From the NCBI RefSeq assembly GCF_012295615.1, contig NZ_CP051183.1, positions 62,001 to 126,000 of the forward strand: DNA of 64,000 nucleotides, read 5' to 3'. This DNA comes from Bermanella marisrubri (GTDB lineage: Bacteria; Pseudomonadota; Gammaproteobacteria; Pseudomonadales; Oceanobacteraceae). Positions 31,208 to 38,809 of this stretch are shown piece after piece. Made by a program: the position numbers and the translations under genes. The stretch's first letter is position 1; every line of letters begins with the position of its first letter. Under the pieces are notes generated by a model. It was given only the letters and a program-made list of their open reading frames with translations, searched no databases and had not been told where the DNA came from.

Positions 31208-31330
31208 GAAGCTATTTGCGTCGCCTATGCTTTGTTAAAAACCAAACTGAACTCGTTACGTAGCGCTGCTACGCGCCTCGCTCAGTTTGGTTTTTGCCGC
31301 GCCTAGGCTTCCTCAATAACGCTTCTTTAA
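31203..31330. repeat. 128-bp imperfect palindrome after uvrD
   Basis: Three nested inverted pairs share one centre at about 31266: an inner CGTAGC/GCTACG (31259-31273), a perfect 14-bp pair AAAAACCAAACTGA (31237-31250) with TCAGTTTGGTTTTT (31282-31295), and an outer TTTAAGAAGC/GCTTCTTTAA pair (31203-31212 and 31321-31330). GCCTATGC and GCCTAGGC also face each other. The middle arm could terminate uvrD in either direction, but the whole is far larger than a usual terminator and looks like a REP-like unit. Only one copy is in the window. Confidence 0.7.
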
Positions 31331-31406
31331 CCCTTTGGATCTGTTTAGTATACAGAATACGGGACGATAGATTTTAAAACAGTGGATGTAGATTTAAGGT
31401 AGTACG

Positions 31407-31667
31407 ATGAAAAAAGCTGAATACAAGGTAGTTAGTGGTCCAGAAGGTTTACCTCAGTTGGAAAAAAGAGTTACAGAGTATCTCAATAAAGGTTGGAAGC
31501 CGGTTGGTGGCGTGGGTTTCAATGCAGGCTTTCCTTATCAAGCCATGGCTCGTATCGTTTCTTTACCAGTAAAAACACGAAATAATTCAGAATCTGCTGC
31601 AGATTCAACTGCTGAACATCCCTTAGGTGCGATGGATGCAATGAAAAAATTAGATGAATTAACTTAA
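31407..31667 (+). CDS. DUF1737-domain protein
   Basis: A protein of 86 residues. The first 50 (YKVVSGPEGLPQLEKRVTEYLNKGWKPVGGVGF) match the DUF1737 pattern, a short domain with a conserved Trp and Gly-rich strand. The tail is Ser/Ala-rich and probably flexible. No function is known. It lies 13 bases before dctP and may share its transcript. Confidence 0.75.
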   Translation: MKKAEYKVVSGPEGLPQLEKRVTEYLNKGWKPVGGVGFNAGFPYQAMARIVSLPVKTRNNSESAADSTAEHPLGAMDAMKKLDELT

Positions 31668-31680
31668 AATAGAGGTGGCC

Positions 31681-32775
31681 ATGAAAATAAAAATATTTGC
31701 ATCGTTGTTACTAACGAGCTTGCTTAGCGCTTGCGGTAATAATGCCGAGCAAGCGACGCAGCAAGGTCAAGCCAGTGCACCACAGCAAACCTTTGAATGG
31801 AAGCTGGTGACCAGTTGGCCAAAAAATTTTCCCGGTTTAGGAACGGGTCCTGAGCGCTTTGCTGATCGTGTGGAAGAGCTTTCCGCCGGTCGATTAAAAA
31901 TCAAAGTCTATGGTGCGGGTCAACTGGTGCCTGCTCTTGAAGTGTTTGATGCGGTCAGTCGTGGTACGGCTGAGATGGGTCATAGTGGTGCTTATTATTG
32001 GAAAGGTAAAAGCCCGGCTGCTCAGTTTTTTACAAGTGTTCCGTTTGGCTTAAATGCGCAAGAAATGCATGCTTGGATTCACTATGGTGGCGGCATGGAG
32101 ATTTGGAAAGAGGTTTACGAGCCATTTAATTTGATTCCCCTGGCTGGCGGCAATACTGGCGTACAAATGGGTGGCTGGTTTAATAAAGAGATCAACAGCA
32201 TTGAAGACTTAGACGGTTTGAAAATGCGTATGCCTGGCCTTGGAGGTGAAGTTTTAGAACGGGCTGGCGGTACGCCTGTCACCTTGCCTGGCGCAGAATT
32301 ATTTACCGCATTACAGACCGGCGCCATTGATGCCACCGAGTGGGTGGGTCCATACAATGATTTAGCATTTGGTTTACATAAAGCGGCTAAATATTATTAC
32401 TATCCTGGCTGGCATGAGCCCGGTTCTATGTTGGAATTCATGGTCAATAAAGATGCATTTGAAGCACTTCCAAAAGATTTACAAGCCATTGTGCGTGTCG
32501 CCAGTCGTGCGACCAACCAAGACATGCTAGATGAGTATACCGCTCGCAATAATCAAGCACTTAAAGAACTGGTCGAAACCCATGGCGTACAACTACGTGC
32601 CTATCCCGATGAGGTTCTTAATAAACTCAAAGTGATTTCCGACGAAGTACTGAAAGAAGTAGCGGCTAAAGATCCATTAGCGAAAAAGGCTTATGAGTCG
32701 TTTAAAACGTTTAAAGACAATGTTCAGGAATATCATACGATAACTGAGCAAGCTTACTTAAACGCGCGCAATTAA
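31681..32775 (+). CDS. TRAP transporter substrate-binding lipoprotein (DctP family)
   Basis: The extracytoplasmic binding component of a TRAP transporter. The ATG at 31681 has GAGGT five bases upstream; the protein is 364 residues. The signal ends in lipobox LLSAC with Cys18, so it is a lipoprotein. Conserved features include WKLVTSWPKNFPGLGTG, MRMPGLGGEVLERAGG (the Arg that salt-bridges carboxylate substrates) and EWVGPYNDLAFG/YYYYPGWHEPG, as in TakP-like proteins that bind 2-oxo acids or related carboxylates. The likely permease genes dctQM lie 2.8 kb away on the opposite strand. The substrate is inferred only. Confidence 0.9.
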   Translation: MKIKIFASLLLTSLLSACGNNAEQATQQGQASAPQQTFEWKLVTSWPKNFPGLGTGPERFADRVEELSAGRLKIKVYGAGQLVPALEVFDAVSRGTAEMGHSGAYYWKGKSPAAQFFTSVPFGLNAQEMHAWIHYGGGMEIWKEVYEPFNLIPLAGGNTGVQMGGWFNKEINSIEDLDGLKMRMPGLGGEVLERAGGTPVTLPGAELFTALQTGAIDATEWVGPYNDLAFGLHKAAKYYYYPGWHEPGSMLEFMVNKDAFEALPKDLQAIVRVASRATNQDMLDEYTARNNQALKELVETHGVQLRAYPDEVLNKLKVISDEVLKEVAAKDPLAKKAYESFKTFKDNVQEYHTITEQAYLNARN

Positions 32776-32791
32776 TTTGATGACGCTATAA

Positions 32792-32825
32792 CTACGGCAA
32801 AGTTTCATGGATTACTTTGCCATAG
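32792..32825 (+). terminator. Hairpin after the TRAP binding-protein gene
   Basis: CTACGGCAAAGT pairs with ACTTTGCCATAG around a ten-base loop with one mismatch, and a T-rich stretch follows. It lies 17 bases after the dctP stop. An ATG inside its loop (32807) opens a longer reading of the next gene but is unlikely to be used. Confidence 0.7.
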
Positions 32826-32875
32826 TTATTCAATTTTTGTTTAAGAACAAGTCTCTACGTACAAAGGAATGTGCC

Positions 32876-33682
32876 TTGAATCGTAAGTCTATTCAATTTT
32901 ATACGCGGCAAAATTTGGCCTCTTGGGATGAGGCTGCATCAATCCATCATTCAATTAATAAAGACTTAGCCGATAGAGTCTGCCGGCCAGATTTCAATAA
33001 CCTCAATTCTGATTTCAATAAACTATTAGATACTCTAGATGTTGCGGGTAAATCTATCATTCAGATTTGTTGTAATAATGGTATTGATCTTTTGTCGCTT
33101 AAAAATAAAGGTTCTGGTTATTGCTTGGGTGTAGATGGCAGCTTTGAGTTTATAAAGCAAGCTCGAGAATTGTGCTGCAGTACCGAGCACGCTCAAATTG
33201 AGTTTATTCAATCTGACATTTATGAATTACCAGAAGATCTCTTTGGTCGGTTTGATATCGTGCTCGTAACCGTAGGGGTCATAAATTGGATGCCGGATTT
33301 ATCTATATTTTTCGATATTTGTCAGCGTCTTCTAGTAGATAATGGTCATGTGGTCATGGAAGAAATTCATCCTGTGTTAAACATGTTTGAGCAGGCAGAA
33401 CCCTCTTATCTTGCGTATTCGTATTTCGATAAAGAGCCGGTTAAGGACGAAAATGGATTGGATTACTTTACAAACAAGAAATACCAAGCCAGACCTAATT
33501 ATTGGTTTCAATACACTTTAAGTGACTTATTTTCTTGTGCTATCTCTGCAAATTTACAATTGGCTCACTTTAAGGAGCTACCGTACAACGTTGGCAATTA
33601 TTGTGCTGATTTGGAGCACAGTCATTCTAATCCACCTTTAGGGTTCAATGCGCTCTGGCAGAAAAGATTCACCTTCAGTTAA
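32876..33682 (+). CDS. Class I SAM-dependent methyltransferase
   Basis: A methyltransferase of unknown substrate with 268 residues from a TTG at 32876, which has AAGGA upstream; the first ATG (32807) lies in a terminator loop. The Rossmann fold shows a motif I variant, SIIQICCNNGIDLLSLKNKG, then GVDGSFEFIKQARE and QSDIYELPEDLFGRFDIVLVT. The C-terminal half has the HPVLNMFE and GFNALWQKRF elements common in small-molecule methyltransferases. It sits between dctP and the secreted PLA2-like gene. Composition looks AT-rich by eye. Confidence 0.75.
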   Translation: MNRKSIQFYTRQNLASWDEAASIHHSINKDLADRVCRPDFNNLNSDFNKLLDTLDVAGKSIIQICCNNGIDLLSLKNKGSGYCLGVDGSFEFIKQARELCCSTEHAQIEFIQSDIYELPEDLFGRFDIVLVTVGVINWMPDLSIFFDICQRLLVDNGHVVMEEIHPVLNMFEQAEPSYLAYSYFDKEPVKDENGLDYFTNKKYQARPNYWFQYTLSDLFSCAISANLQLAHFKELPYNVGNYCADLEHSHSNPPLGFNALWQKRFTFS

Positions 33683-33758
33683 TTTGACGGTTGTTTTAAC
33701 CTTCTTTTCCCTATTTTGACCTCTACTTTAAAGCCTTCGAGGCCTAGTCTCTGAATGT

Positions 33759-33789
33759 TATGGCGTGATTCATTATGAATAGCGCCATA
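33759..33789. promoter_or_regulatory. 31-bp near-perfect palindrome upstream of the PLA2-like gene (probable operator)
   Basis: Arms TATGGCGTGATTCAT and ATGAATAGCGCCATA are reverse complements with two mismatches around one central T. A TACAAT -10-like hexamer follows at 33794-33799, and the ATG of the secreted protein is 30 bases after the palindrome. This placement suits a dimeric regulator binding over the promoter; a transcript hairpin is the alternative. Confidence 0.55.
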
Positions 33790-33819
33790 CGGATACAATA
33801 AGAATAAGAGGCTCAAAAT

Positions 33820-34224
33820 ATGAAATCGATTATTTTACTAGCAATGACACTTGTGTTTTCCAGTCTATCTATAGCAGATGGTCGAAACGAAGGAATAACT
33901 TGCTTGAGTGACGATCAATGGGTGAAGGCTGAATGGGGCGATCGATCCAATGCAAATCAATCTCAGTGGGTACAAGCGACAAAAAGTATTCCTGGGACTC
34001 CGGCAAATCCGAGCTTTGATACTGGCTGTTTAGGTCGCTGCGGTGAAGGTTGCGGCAGTGATAATGGAGCTGGCTTTTATACTAAAGACTGTTTAGATCA
34101 TGACATGTGCGCGTTTTACGATGTTGAGTTTGGCGGTGCATTCGATCGTGACTGTGGTGATGAATGGCGTCAGGCTGCAGACGATTTTACTTTTGGTCAG
34201 GCTTGTCGACTAAGTTCAAACTAA
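33820..34224 (+). CDS. Secreted cysteine-rich protein with phospholipase A2-like active-site motif
   Basis: A protein of 134 residues with a signal peptide (hydrophobic 4-18, cleavage likely after SIA). The motif DCLDHDMC gives Cys91, His94, Asp95 and Cys97, matching the C-x2-H-D-x-C core of phospholipase A2. A glycine/cysteine loop GCLGRCGEGCG (69-79) is placed like the calcium loop. A later DRDCGDEW (109-116) can supply the second Asp of the catalytic pair. Eight cysteines in the mature part suggest disulfides. Lipase activity is inferred from motifs only. The next gene starts one base after its stop. Confidence 0.7.
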   Translation: MKSIILLAMTLVFSSLSIADGRNEGITCLSDDQWVKAEWGDRSNANQSQWVQATKSIPGTPANPSFDTGCLGRCGEGCGSDNGAGFYTKDCLDHDMCAFYDVEFGGAFDRDCGDEWRQAADDFTFGQACRLSSN

Positions 34225-34225
34225 T

Positions 34226-35017
34226 ATGAAGCTCGTTGCTTTAATATTGCTGATCAGCTCGGCTTTTGCATGGTTTGCCATGCAAAAGCCACAGTTGATC
34301 GAAAACTCGTCCGATGAAATACGTCATGAGAAAGTATTCTCGTCACTCAATGCGCATTCCAAAGAACATAATCCACAAACGGAATCCAATATCATTGCTA
34401 GCTGCAGTCTTGTCGCTAACGAAATGGATTCATCCCAATGGGGTGCACCATACGATGAGCAGTATCAAAGTGGCCTTGCAAATAGTTGGCGAGAAAAAAA
34501 TACACTGAATTTGTCTGAATTGCTAAGCCTAGCAGAACATGGTGACGCTATTGCCATGCTTCGAGTGGCACAGTTGGCGTTTGATCGTGTATTACCAAAT
34601 CAAGGGTTTGTGCGAGATAAGACTTATCAAGAACAGGATGCGACGTACTTTACTCGTATCGAAAAAAGCGTTGATCGCTATTTCCATTCATATGATCAGC
34701 AGCAAGTATTTGCGCTTGGTGTTCATTGGGCCGAGCAAGCGGCATTCCATGGCAAAATTTATGGCCTTAACTTATTAGCCCGGGTATATCTTTCAAAACT
34801 AATGCAAAGTGATAAACCCAAAGCTCAGTGGCTGGTTAATTATTTCACGTATACGCAATTATGGCATGAGCAAGCAGGACAAGCGTTAGAAAATCATTCA
34901 ATGCTTGAATTACTGAAAGATTCGGAACAGCATCTGCAAGCGCAGATTACGCTCGCTAAGCAGGATTTTCATCAGCAAAGATTGCAGTTGGGACTAGTAT
35001 CACCCAATCAATGCTGA
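34226..35017 (+). CDS. Exported or membrane-anchored protein, weak Sel1-like repeats
   Basis: A 263-residue protein beginning with a hydrophobic segment (3-18), then a largely helical region. Two stretches resemble Sel1/TPR-like repeats: LLSLAEHGDAIAMLRVAQLAF (about 97-117) and WAEQAAFHGKIYGLNLLARVYL (about 168-189). Single cysteines occur near residue 60 and at the C terminus. I recognise no family. The stop of the PLA2-like gene and this ATG are separated by one base, so the two are translationally coupled and probably act together, perhaps as enzyme and chaperone or inhibitor. That role is inference. Confidence 0.6.
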   Translation: MKLVALILLISSAFAWFAMQKPQLIENSSDEIRHEKVFSSLNAHSKEHNPQTESNIIASCSLVANEMDSSQWGAPYDEQYQSGLANSWREKNTLNLSELLSLAEHGDAIAMLRVAQLAFDRVLPNQGFVRDKTYQEQDATYFTRIEKSVDRYFHSYDQQQVFALGVHWAEQAAFHGKIYGLNLLARVYLSKLMQSDKPKAQWLVNYFTYTQLWHEQAGQALENHSMLELLKDSEQHLQAQITLAKQDFHQQRLQLGLVSPNQC

Positions 35018-35035
35018 TGTTGTCAGTTTTATTGT

Positions 35036-35434
35036 TTAGGCATCCGGTACAGGGCGAATGCGCCCATTCTCGTCCATGGCGACATAAACAAACGTGGATT
35101 CACTGACTTTTGTCAGCTCGTCATAAAACGTATTTTGACTCCACACTTCTACTTGAATTCGAATGGAGCTGCGACCAATTTCAGTGACTTTGGTGTAACA
35201 GCAAATGGCATGGCCTGCTTTAACTGGTGATAAAAAAGTTGTACTTTCTGTCGCTACCATGGTGACACGACCTTTCGCGATCATACGTGCGGTATCTTCC
35301 GCGGCCATATCCATTTTATTTAGAACCCAGCCACCGCTTACGTCGCCACTGGCATTGGTATCGGCAGGCGTGGGCACTAGTCGCAAGGTTAAGCGCCCGT
35401 TTGGCAAGGGTGTATCTTCTGTAAAATCAGTCAT
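35036..35434 (-). CDS. Acyl-CoA thioesterase, YciA-like hotdog protein
   Basis: A protein of 132 residues. The hotdog-fold signature is clear: DTNASGDVSGGWVLNKMDMAAEDTA (25-49, with the catalytic Asp/Asn region), then VATESTTFLSPVKAGH. YciA-type enzymes hydrolyse a broad range of acyl-CoAs in the cytoplasm. It lies convergent to the Sel1-like gene (18-base gap) and is separated by about 130 bases from the TRAP permease genes on the same strand. Confidence 0.9.
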   Translation of the reverse strand: MTDFTEDTPLPNGRLTLRLVPTPADTNASGDVSGGWVLNKMDMAAEDTARMIAKGRVTMVATESTTFLSPVKAGHAICCYTKVTEIGRSSIRIQVEVWSQNTFYDELTKVSESTFVYVAMDENGRIRPVPDA

Positions 35435-35563
35435 GTGTTTTGTTTTTATAGGTGATCATGTGCGGGCTTTGTACCCGCAATGGTCAATGAATACAAGCAT
35501 CTGTCAGTCAAAAACTCTGTTTTACGACATAGCTCTGCATTGACCCATGAACCAACGCAAAAA

Positions 35564-36931
35564 CTAGCCATAAACTTGATCAGGTAACCAAGTGGCTAAC
35601 TCAGGCCAAATCGCGAGCAGGACCAGTAATAGAAGCTGTAATGCAATAAAGGGCAATATGCCTTTATAGATGTCTTGGCTTCTGACGCTATCACCGGCCA
35701 CACCTCTTAAATAAAACAGAGCGAAGCCGAATGGCGGAGTTAAGAAACTGGTCTGTAAATTAACCGCGATCATGATACCTAACCAAATAGGATCTACTCC
35801 CATGGCCAACAATACGGGAGCAATAATGGGCACCACAACAAAGGTGATTTCTATAAAGTCTAGAATGAAGCCCAATAAGAAGATCACCAGCATGACAACT
35901 AACGTTGCTCCAAAGACACCACCAGGCATATTGGTGAACATCTCTTCGATCAAATCGTCGCCGCCATAGCCGCGGAATACCAATGAGAATATGGCGGCAC
36001 CAAAGAAAATTAAGAACACCATACTGGTCACGTTTAATGTGCTATCTAGTGTTTCTTTAATTTGTTGCCAATTAAGAGACTGATTCAGCCAAGCGAGTAT
36101 CAAAGAGCCCATTGCACCAACGCCGGCCGCTTCTGTCGGCGTTGCTATTCCAGTCAGAATACTGCCTAAAACAGTAATGATCAGAATAATAGGAGGCGCG
36201 ATTTGTTTGATGACGTCGAATGCACGAATTTTTTGATCCGATTGCTCCATGGCGGGAGCCATTTCGGGTTTCCACCAAGCGACCACTAATACATAAGCCA
36301 TGTAGCACCCGACCAGCACTAACCCGGGTATTAAAGCACCCATAAACAGGTCAGCCACACTAATGGATTCAGGGTTGAATATTCCCATTTGCAATTGCGC
36401 TTCTTGGTAGCTGCTAGAAAGTACGTCAGCTAAAAGAATTAATGCCATTGAAGGCGGAATAATTTGACCTAGTGTGCCAGTGGCGCAAATAGTACCCGTG
36501 GCGAGAGCTGGGTTATAGCGGCTTTGCAACATGGTAGGCAAAGTGATGAGTCCCATGGTCACGACAGTGGCACCTATGATGCCGGTACTGGCAGCCAACA
36601 ACATGCCCACTATGATGACTGAAATTGCCAAGCCACCGCGGACATTGCCAAATAAACCGCCCATGGTGCGCAATAAGTTTTCTGCAATACGGCTTTTTTC
36701 TAGCATGACGCCCATAAATACAAATAAAGGTACTGCAATGAGTATCTGATTACTCATAATGCCGAAGAGGCGATTCGGCACAGCTTCTAAAAACGCAGAG
36801 TCAAATTGCCCAGTGCTAGTCCCGATGAAAGCGAAGATTAAAGCAACACCTGAGAGAGTAAATGCCACCGGATAGCCCAGCATCAATACTAGGCAAACCA
36901 CAGCGAACATAATCAGAGGCATGAATTCCAT
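35564..36931 (-). CDS. TRAP transporter large permease (DctM)
   Basis: The transport subunit: 455 residues with about 12 hydrophobic segments. It begins MEFMPLIMFAVVCLVLMLGYPVAFTLSG and has the typical GTLGQIIPPSMALILLA, PTEAAGVGAMG and NLQTSFLTPPFGFALFYLRG blocks of DctM/FcbT3 proteins. Translation starts at the last base of the dctQ stop. Together with dctQ and, probably, the binding lipoprotein at 31681-32775 it forms a sodium-coupled carboxylate importer. Confidence 0.94.
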   Translation of the reverse strand: MEFMPLIMFAVVCLVLMLGYPVAFTLSGVALIFAFIGTSTGQFDSAFLEAVPNRLFGIMSNQILIAVPLFVFMGVMLEKSRIAENLLRTMGGLFGNVRGGLAISVIIVGMLLAASTGIIGATVVTMGLITLPTMLQSRYNPALATGTICATGTLGQIIPPSMALILLADVLSSSYQEAQLQMGIFNPESISVADLFMGALIPGLVLVGCYMAYVLVVAWWKPEMAPAMEQSDQKIRAFDVIKQIAPPIILIITVLGSILTGIATPTEAAGVGAMGSLILAWLNQSLNWQQIKETLDSTLNVTSMVFLIFFGAAIFSLVFRGYGGDDLIEEMFTNMPGGVFGATLVVMLVIFLLGFILDFIEITFVVVPIIAPVLLAMGVDPIWLGIMIAVNLQTSFLTPPFGFALFYLRGVAGDSVRSQDIYKGILPFIALQLLLLVLLAIWPELATWLPDQVYG

Positions 36932-37455
36932 TATTGGCCTCCCTCATTCTGAACTGGTTTTGTTTGCGTAAGTTTGACCCCATTTTCAATGATGATGGCC
37001 ACGCCTTGAATCATGAGTAGTAGGGGTTGCAGGATTAGCAGTGTTTTCAACAGATAAAGAAACGGCAGGCCGCTGCCTTCGATACTGCGTTCTTGTATGG
37101 ACCAGCTATCGGCAACATATGGCCAACAAATGATGAGCACAAATAAACAGGTAGGGAATAATAAAAACAGGGTCCCGAATATATTCACCCAAGCTTGTTT
37201 GCGAACCGACATGTTTTGGTAGAAGACGTCAACGCGTACATGACCATTGTGCTTAAGCGTATAGGCTGCACCCAGCATAAATAGCGCAGCGTGAAGATAA
37301 GTCATGGTTTCTTGTAAAGCAATAGGTGCGTAGTTGAAGCCATAGCGCAAAAGAACGACTAAAAAAGTAATTAACACCAAAATACCACCTAAGTAGCGGG
37401 TGATGAGACCGGTGCGCTCGGTTATTTCACGACATAGCGTCAGTAGGGAAGACAT
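36931..37455 (-). CDS. TRAP transporter small permease (DctQ)
   Basis: A small membrane subunit of 174 residues with four hydrophobic segments. The family elements are VVLLRYGFNYAPIALQETMTYLHAALFMLGAAYTLKHNGHVRVDVFY. This ALQE/H-A/HVRVD pattern is the DctQ signature. One-base overlap (TAATG) with dctM. Its promoter must be in the 37456-37583 region shared with the divergent pstS. Confidence 0.92.
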   Translation of the reverse strand: MSSLLTLCREITERTGLITRYLGGILVLITFLVVLLRYGFNYAPIALQETMTYLHAALFMLGAAYTLKHNGHVRVDVFYQNMSVRKQAWVNIFGTLFLLFPTCLFVLIICWPYVADSWSIQERSIEGSGLPFLYLLKTLLILQPLLLMIQGVAIIIENGVKLTQTKPVQNEGGQ

Positions 37456-37583
37456 GAATTATTTCATCTTTTTGTAATTTTGGCGCGATTATACCCAGCT
37501 ATTGGTGCTGAGCAAAAGGACGCAAGCCCAACAATCATAAGGCTTTGCGCGAAAAACTGGATAAATTTGAATTATATGACAGG

Positions 37584-37617
37584 CTGTAACATTAATGTCA
37601 CATTAGTGAAATATATT
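37584..37617 (+). promoter_or_regulatory. Pho box and promoter of pstS
   Basis: Two tandem 11-bp repeats, CTGTAACATTA (37584-37594) and ATGTCACATTA (37595-37605), match the PhoB box spacing of 7+4+7. A TATATT -10 hexamer lies at 37612-37617, ten bases after the 18-bp box, the spacing expected for PhoB-activated promoters. phoB and phoR lie 12-14 kb to the right. Confidence 0.8.
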
Positions 37618-37661
37618 GGCTAGCGTTGATAAATACATTTTACTCCCTTAGGAGAGAGACT

Positions 37662-38630
37662 ATGAAATTGAACAAATTGTTCGCAGCAATGGGCCTAGTT
37701 GCTAGCGCACTAAGCCTCAACGCAGCCGCTATCGAAGTGGATAAAGACATCCCTGAATACACCAAATCAAGCGGTGTTAGCGGTAACTTCTCAAGTGTGG
37801 GTTCCGATACCCTAGCTAACATGATGACGCTATGGGCTGAAGAATTTAAGCGTCAGTACCCGAACGTTAACATCCAGATTCAAGCAGCGGGTTCTTCTAC
37901 TGCGCCACCAGCGCTAACCGAAGGTACGGCACACGTTGGTCCTATGAGCCGTAAGATGAAAGACAAAGAAATTGAAGCTTTCGAAAACAAATTTGGTTAC
38001 AAGCCAACAGCAGTTCCTGTTGCCATTGATGCCCTCGCGGTTTTCGTAAACAAAGACAACCCAGTTAAGGGTCTAACCATGGCAGAAGTCGATGCCATCT
38101 TCTCTTCTACCCGCAAGTGTGGCCTAGCCAAAGGCTTCGATACTTGGGGTGATGCTGGCCTGACTGGTGTATGGAGCAGTAAGAAAATCGAACTTTACGG
38201 TCGTAACTCGGTTTCCGGTACTTATGGCTACTTCAAGAAGAAAGCGCTATGTAAAGGTGACTTCAAAAACACTGTGAAAGAGCAGCCGGGTTCTGCATCT
38301 GTTGTACAAGCGGTTTCTTCTTCACTGAACGGTGTAGGTTATTCTGGTATGGGTTACACCACTTCAAGTGTACGTGCTGTGCCGCTTTCTAAGAAAGGTG
38401 GTCAGTTCATCGAAGCAACGCCTGAGAATGCAGTGACAGGTGCTTATCCATTGTCTCGTTTCCTTTACACTTATGTAAACAAGAAACCAAACGAAAAATT
38501 ACAGCCGCTAGAACGTGAGTTCTTGAAGCTTGTTCTTTCTCAACAAGGTCAGAAAATTGTTGCTAAAGATGGCTACATTCCACTACCAGCGAAAGTAGTA
38601 GAGCGCACAATGAAGCAGCTTGACCTGTAA
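37662..38630 (+). CDS. pstS: Phosphate ABC transporter substrate-binding protein PstS
   Basis: Periplasmic phosphate receptor. The ATG at 37662 is chosen because TTAGGAGAGAG precedes it; 322 residues. Signal peptide [23 protein letters not shown]. Phosphate-contacting loops are SVGSDTLAN (45-53) and [11 protein letters not shown]. The C-terminal [18 protein letters not shown] is typical of the PstS form paired with long PstC proteins. It is preceded by a Pho box and followed by a hairpin that would make it more abundant than the permease. Confidence 0.96.
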   Translation: MKLNKLFAAMGLVASALSLNAAAIEVDKDIPEYTKSSGVSGNFSSVGSDTLANMMTLWAEEFKRQYPNVNIQIQAAGSSTAPPALTEGTAHVGPMSRKMKDKEIEAFENKFGYKPTAVPVAIDALAVFVNKDNPVKGLTMAEVDAIFSSTRKCGLAKGFDTWGDAGLTGVWSSKKIELYGRNSVSGTYGYFKKKALCKGDFKNTVKEQPGSASVVQAVSSSLNGVGYSGMGYTTSSVRAVPLSKKGGQFIEATPENAVTGAYPLSRFLYTYVNKKPNEKLQPLEREFLKLVLSQQGQKIVAKDGYIPLPAKVVERTMKQLDL

Positions 38631-38649
38631 TCAACAGGATGAAGCAGAG

Positions 38650-38669
38650 CGGGGAGCCTTGGCTCCCCG
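38650..38669 (+). terminator. Hairpin between pstS and pstC (attenuator-like)
   Basis: CGGGGAGC and GCTCCCCG pair around CTTG, followed by a short TTTGTGTG tract. It probably stops part of the pstS transcription or protects the pstS 3' end, which accounts for more binding protein than permease. Confidence 0.7.
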
Positions 38670-38809
38670 TTTGTGTGCAAACAATATGAGATAGACCGCA
38701 GTCACAAACTCTTAATGTGCCAACAAGAGTTTAGTCCGTGTTTGTCTCAATCAAATAGGTACAATGCGTTTGCATTTATTAACGCGAACCAAAAAAGTGT
38801 GATGGAGCC

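Noticed and set aside
32807..32875. Longer N terminus of the methyltransferase from the ATG at 32807
   Set aside because: The ATG is in the loop of the dctP terminator hairpin and has no ribosome site; the TTG at 32876 has AAGGA upstream.
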